From Mesorhizobium loti (GTDB lineage Bacteria; Pseudomonadota; Alphaproteobacteria; Rhizobiales; Rhizobiaceae), in assembly GCF_013170705.1 (NCBI RefSeq), contig NZ_CP033334.1:4627501-4691500 (forward strand): a DNA stretch of 64,000 nt, in the 5' to 3' direction. Below are positions 63,467 to 64,000 of the stretch, one piece after another. Both the position numbers and the translations under genes were made by a program. Within the stretch, counting starts at the first letter, position 1, and each line of letters starts with the position of its first letter. The notes under the pieces are model-generated. The model was given only the letters and a program-made list of their open reading frames with translations. It was not told where the DNA came from and ran no database searches.

Positions 63467-63499
63467 AAAAAGGGCCCCGTCGAAACGGGGCCCTTTTTG
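63467..63499. terminator. Bidirectional rho-independent terminator
   Basis: AAAAAGGGCCCCGT pairs with ACGGGGCCCTTTTT around CGAA, a 14-bp perfect stem with A/T flanks. It ends the small lipoprotein transcript from the left and the PRC-barrel gene (stop at 63509) from the right. Confidence 0.9.
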
Positions 63500-63508
63500 C
63501 ATGTGGGG

Positions 63509-63874
63509 TCAATGCCAGTAGGGCGTGACCTTGTAATACTCATAGGACGCATCGCGCGCCCTCTCACCGTCCGCGCCGGCCAGTTCATTGATCGAATAGG
63601 CGGGCGCCGCCTTCAACTGCTCCTTCGAGAACGGCACGACGTAGCCGCCCTTGTCTTCATCATAGTCGAGAGTCGCCCAGGGAATGGCGTGGTACTTCTC
63701 GCCGATGCCGAGAAAGCCGCCAAACCCGATCACCGCGAACATGATGCCGTTCGACGTCTTGTCGAGCATGATGTCCTCGATGCTGCCGATGCTCTTGCCC
63801 TCGGTGTTGTAGACGGATGTGCCGATGACTCGCGAAGCGGCAATGGCTTCGGTGTGGCCTGTCTGTGTTGTCAT
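63509..63874 (-). CDS. PRC-barrel domain protein
   Basis: A 121-aa soluble protein. The PRC barrel is at about 14-85: ASRVIGTSVYNTEGKSIGSI, then DIMLDKTSNGIMFAVIGFGG and WATLDYDEDKGGYVVPF. The PRC barrel occurs in the photosynthetic reaction-centre H subunit and RimM; stand-alone rhizobial versions are often stress-related and of unknown function. The ATG at 63874 follows GAGGAGCAGATC. The frame is open 29 codons upstream without similarity. Confidence 0.85.
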   Translation of the reverse strand: MTTQTGHTEAIAASRVIGTSVYNTEGKSIGSIEDIMLDKTSNGIMFAVIGFGGFLGIGEKYHAIPWATLDYDEDKGGYVVPFSKEQLKAAPAYSINELAGADGERARDASYEYYKVTPYWH

Positions 63875-63957
63875 GATCTGCTCCTCGTTGTCGTTGAACA
63901 CTGCTTTGACAATGAGGCGGACGGGCGAAGGTTCCCGACTTTTTAAGCGTCGGACGG

Positions 63958-64000
63958 TCACTCAGCGAGAATGAAAGTCACCTTCATGTTGACGCGGTAG
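63958..64000 (-). CDS. 3' end of a dodecin-like gene, cut by window edge
   Basis: Only the last 13 codons are in the window: YRVNMKVTFILAE, then the stop. This matches the final beta-strand of dodecins, small flavin-binding dodecamers that end in a YxVxMKVxFxLE-type strand. The remainder lies beyond 64000 on the minus strand. Because so little is visible the family call is tentative. Confidence 0.5.
   Translation of the reverse strand, partial: YRVNMKVTFILAE

Overview
The window is high-GC chromosomal DNA of an alphaproteobacterium of the order Rhizobiales. It most resembles Mesorhizobium or a close relative. The case rests on gene order that I know from that group: eno-ftsB-pdhA-pdhB-pdhC-lpdA-lipA-coq10-cinA-ispDF, followed by dusB(nifR3)-ntrB-ntrC-ntrY-ntrX-(dat)-hfq-hflX. 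Other support is a lipoyl-domain-bearing PdhB, a CDP-choline-type phosphatidylcholine synthase, a fused IspDF, and a roughly 46-bp palindromic interspersed repeat present in three copies. This is a family- and synteny-level reading; no database search was possible.

Layout. 1-7.3 kb: 5' part of a YejA-like solute-binding protein, an IalB-family periplasmic protein, hspQ, a UbiH-type hydroxylase, a coupled DUF2182-DUF1326-pcs group and a quinone oxidoreductase. 7.4-12.2 kb: a complete BMP-type ABC importer (ATPase, two permeases, binding protein) closed by a strong terminator. 12.2-17.6 kb: rimO, a TerC-family membrane protein, a DUF930 protein, a DUF2161 nuclease-like protein, an alpha/beta hydrolase and a sterol-desaturase-like protein. 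17.6-19.9 kb: gene-poor, with a candidate sRNA, tRNA-Ser(UGA) and two small hypothetical genes. 19.9-27.5 kb: rlpA-like lipoprotein, a DacF/PBP5-like protein with altered motifs, tmk-holB, and metG-tatD-MBL hydrolase. 27.5-33.4 kb: accessory region with a class III cyclase/STAND-ATPase/TPR protein, divergent from a 61-aa protein, a haem-oxygenase-like diiron enzyme and a Crp-type regulator. 33.8-38.5 kb: agmatinase-family protein, aldose epimerase-like protein, a BI-1/anti-sigma/ECF sigma group and a histidine-phosphatase-like protein lacking its catalytic histidine. 38.7-54.5 kb: aminotransferase and mazG, then the hflX/hfq/ntr block, ispDF, cinA, coq10 and lipA. 54.6-64 kb: GlsB-like protein, lpdA, an SGNH hydrolase, a frameshifted small gene, the pdh operon, ftsB, eno, a 41-aa lipoprotein, a PRC-barrel protein and the end of a dodecin-like gene.

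How the genes work together. The pdhABC-lpdA-lipA block supplies and lipoylates the pyruvate dehydrogenase complex next to enolase. The ntr block is the two-tier nitrogen control system (NtrBC, NtrYX) co-transcribed with a tRNA dihydrouridine synthase and post-transcriptional regulators (Hfq, HflX). The ECF sigma/anti-sigma pair probably controls itself and perhaps the downstream BI-1 membrane protein.

The best candidate for an undescribed system is 28.0-33.0 kb. A large cyclase-ATPase with an intact catalytic set faces a Crp regulator with an intact cyclic-nucleotide cassette. Between them lie a 61-aa protein and an enzyme carrying the full ligand pattern of haem-oxygenase-like diiron oxidases. 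Other notable points are a palindromic repeat element read in frame inside the pdhC linker, degenerate catalytic motifs in three enzyme-family proteins, and an EF-hand-like loop in the TerC protein.
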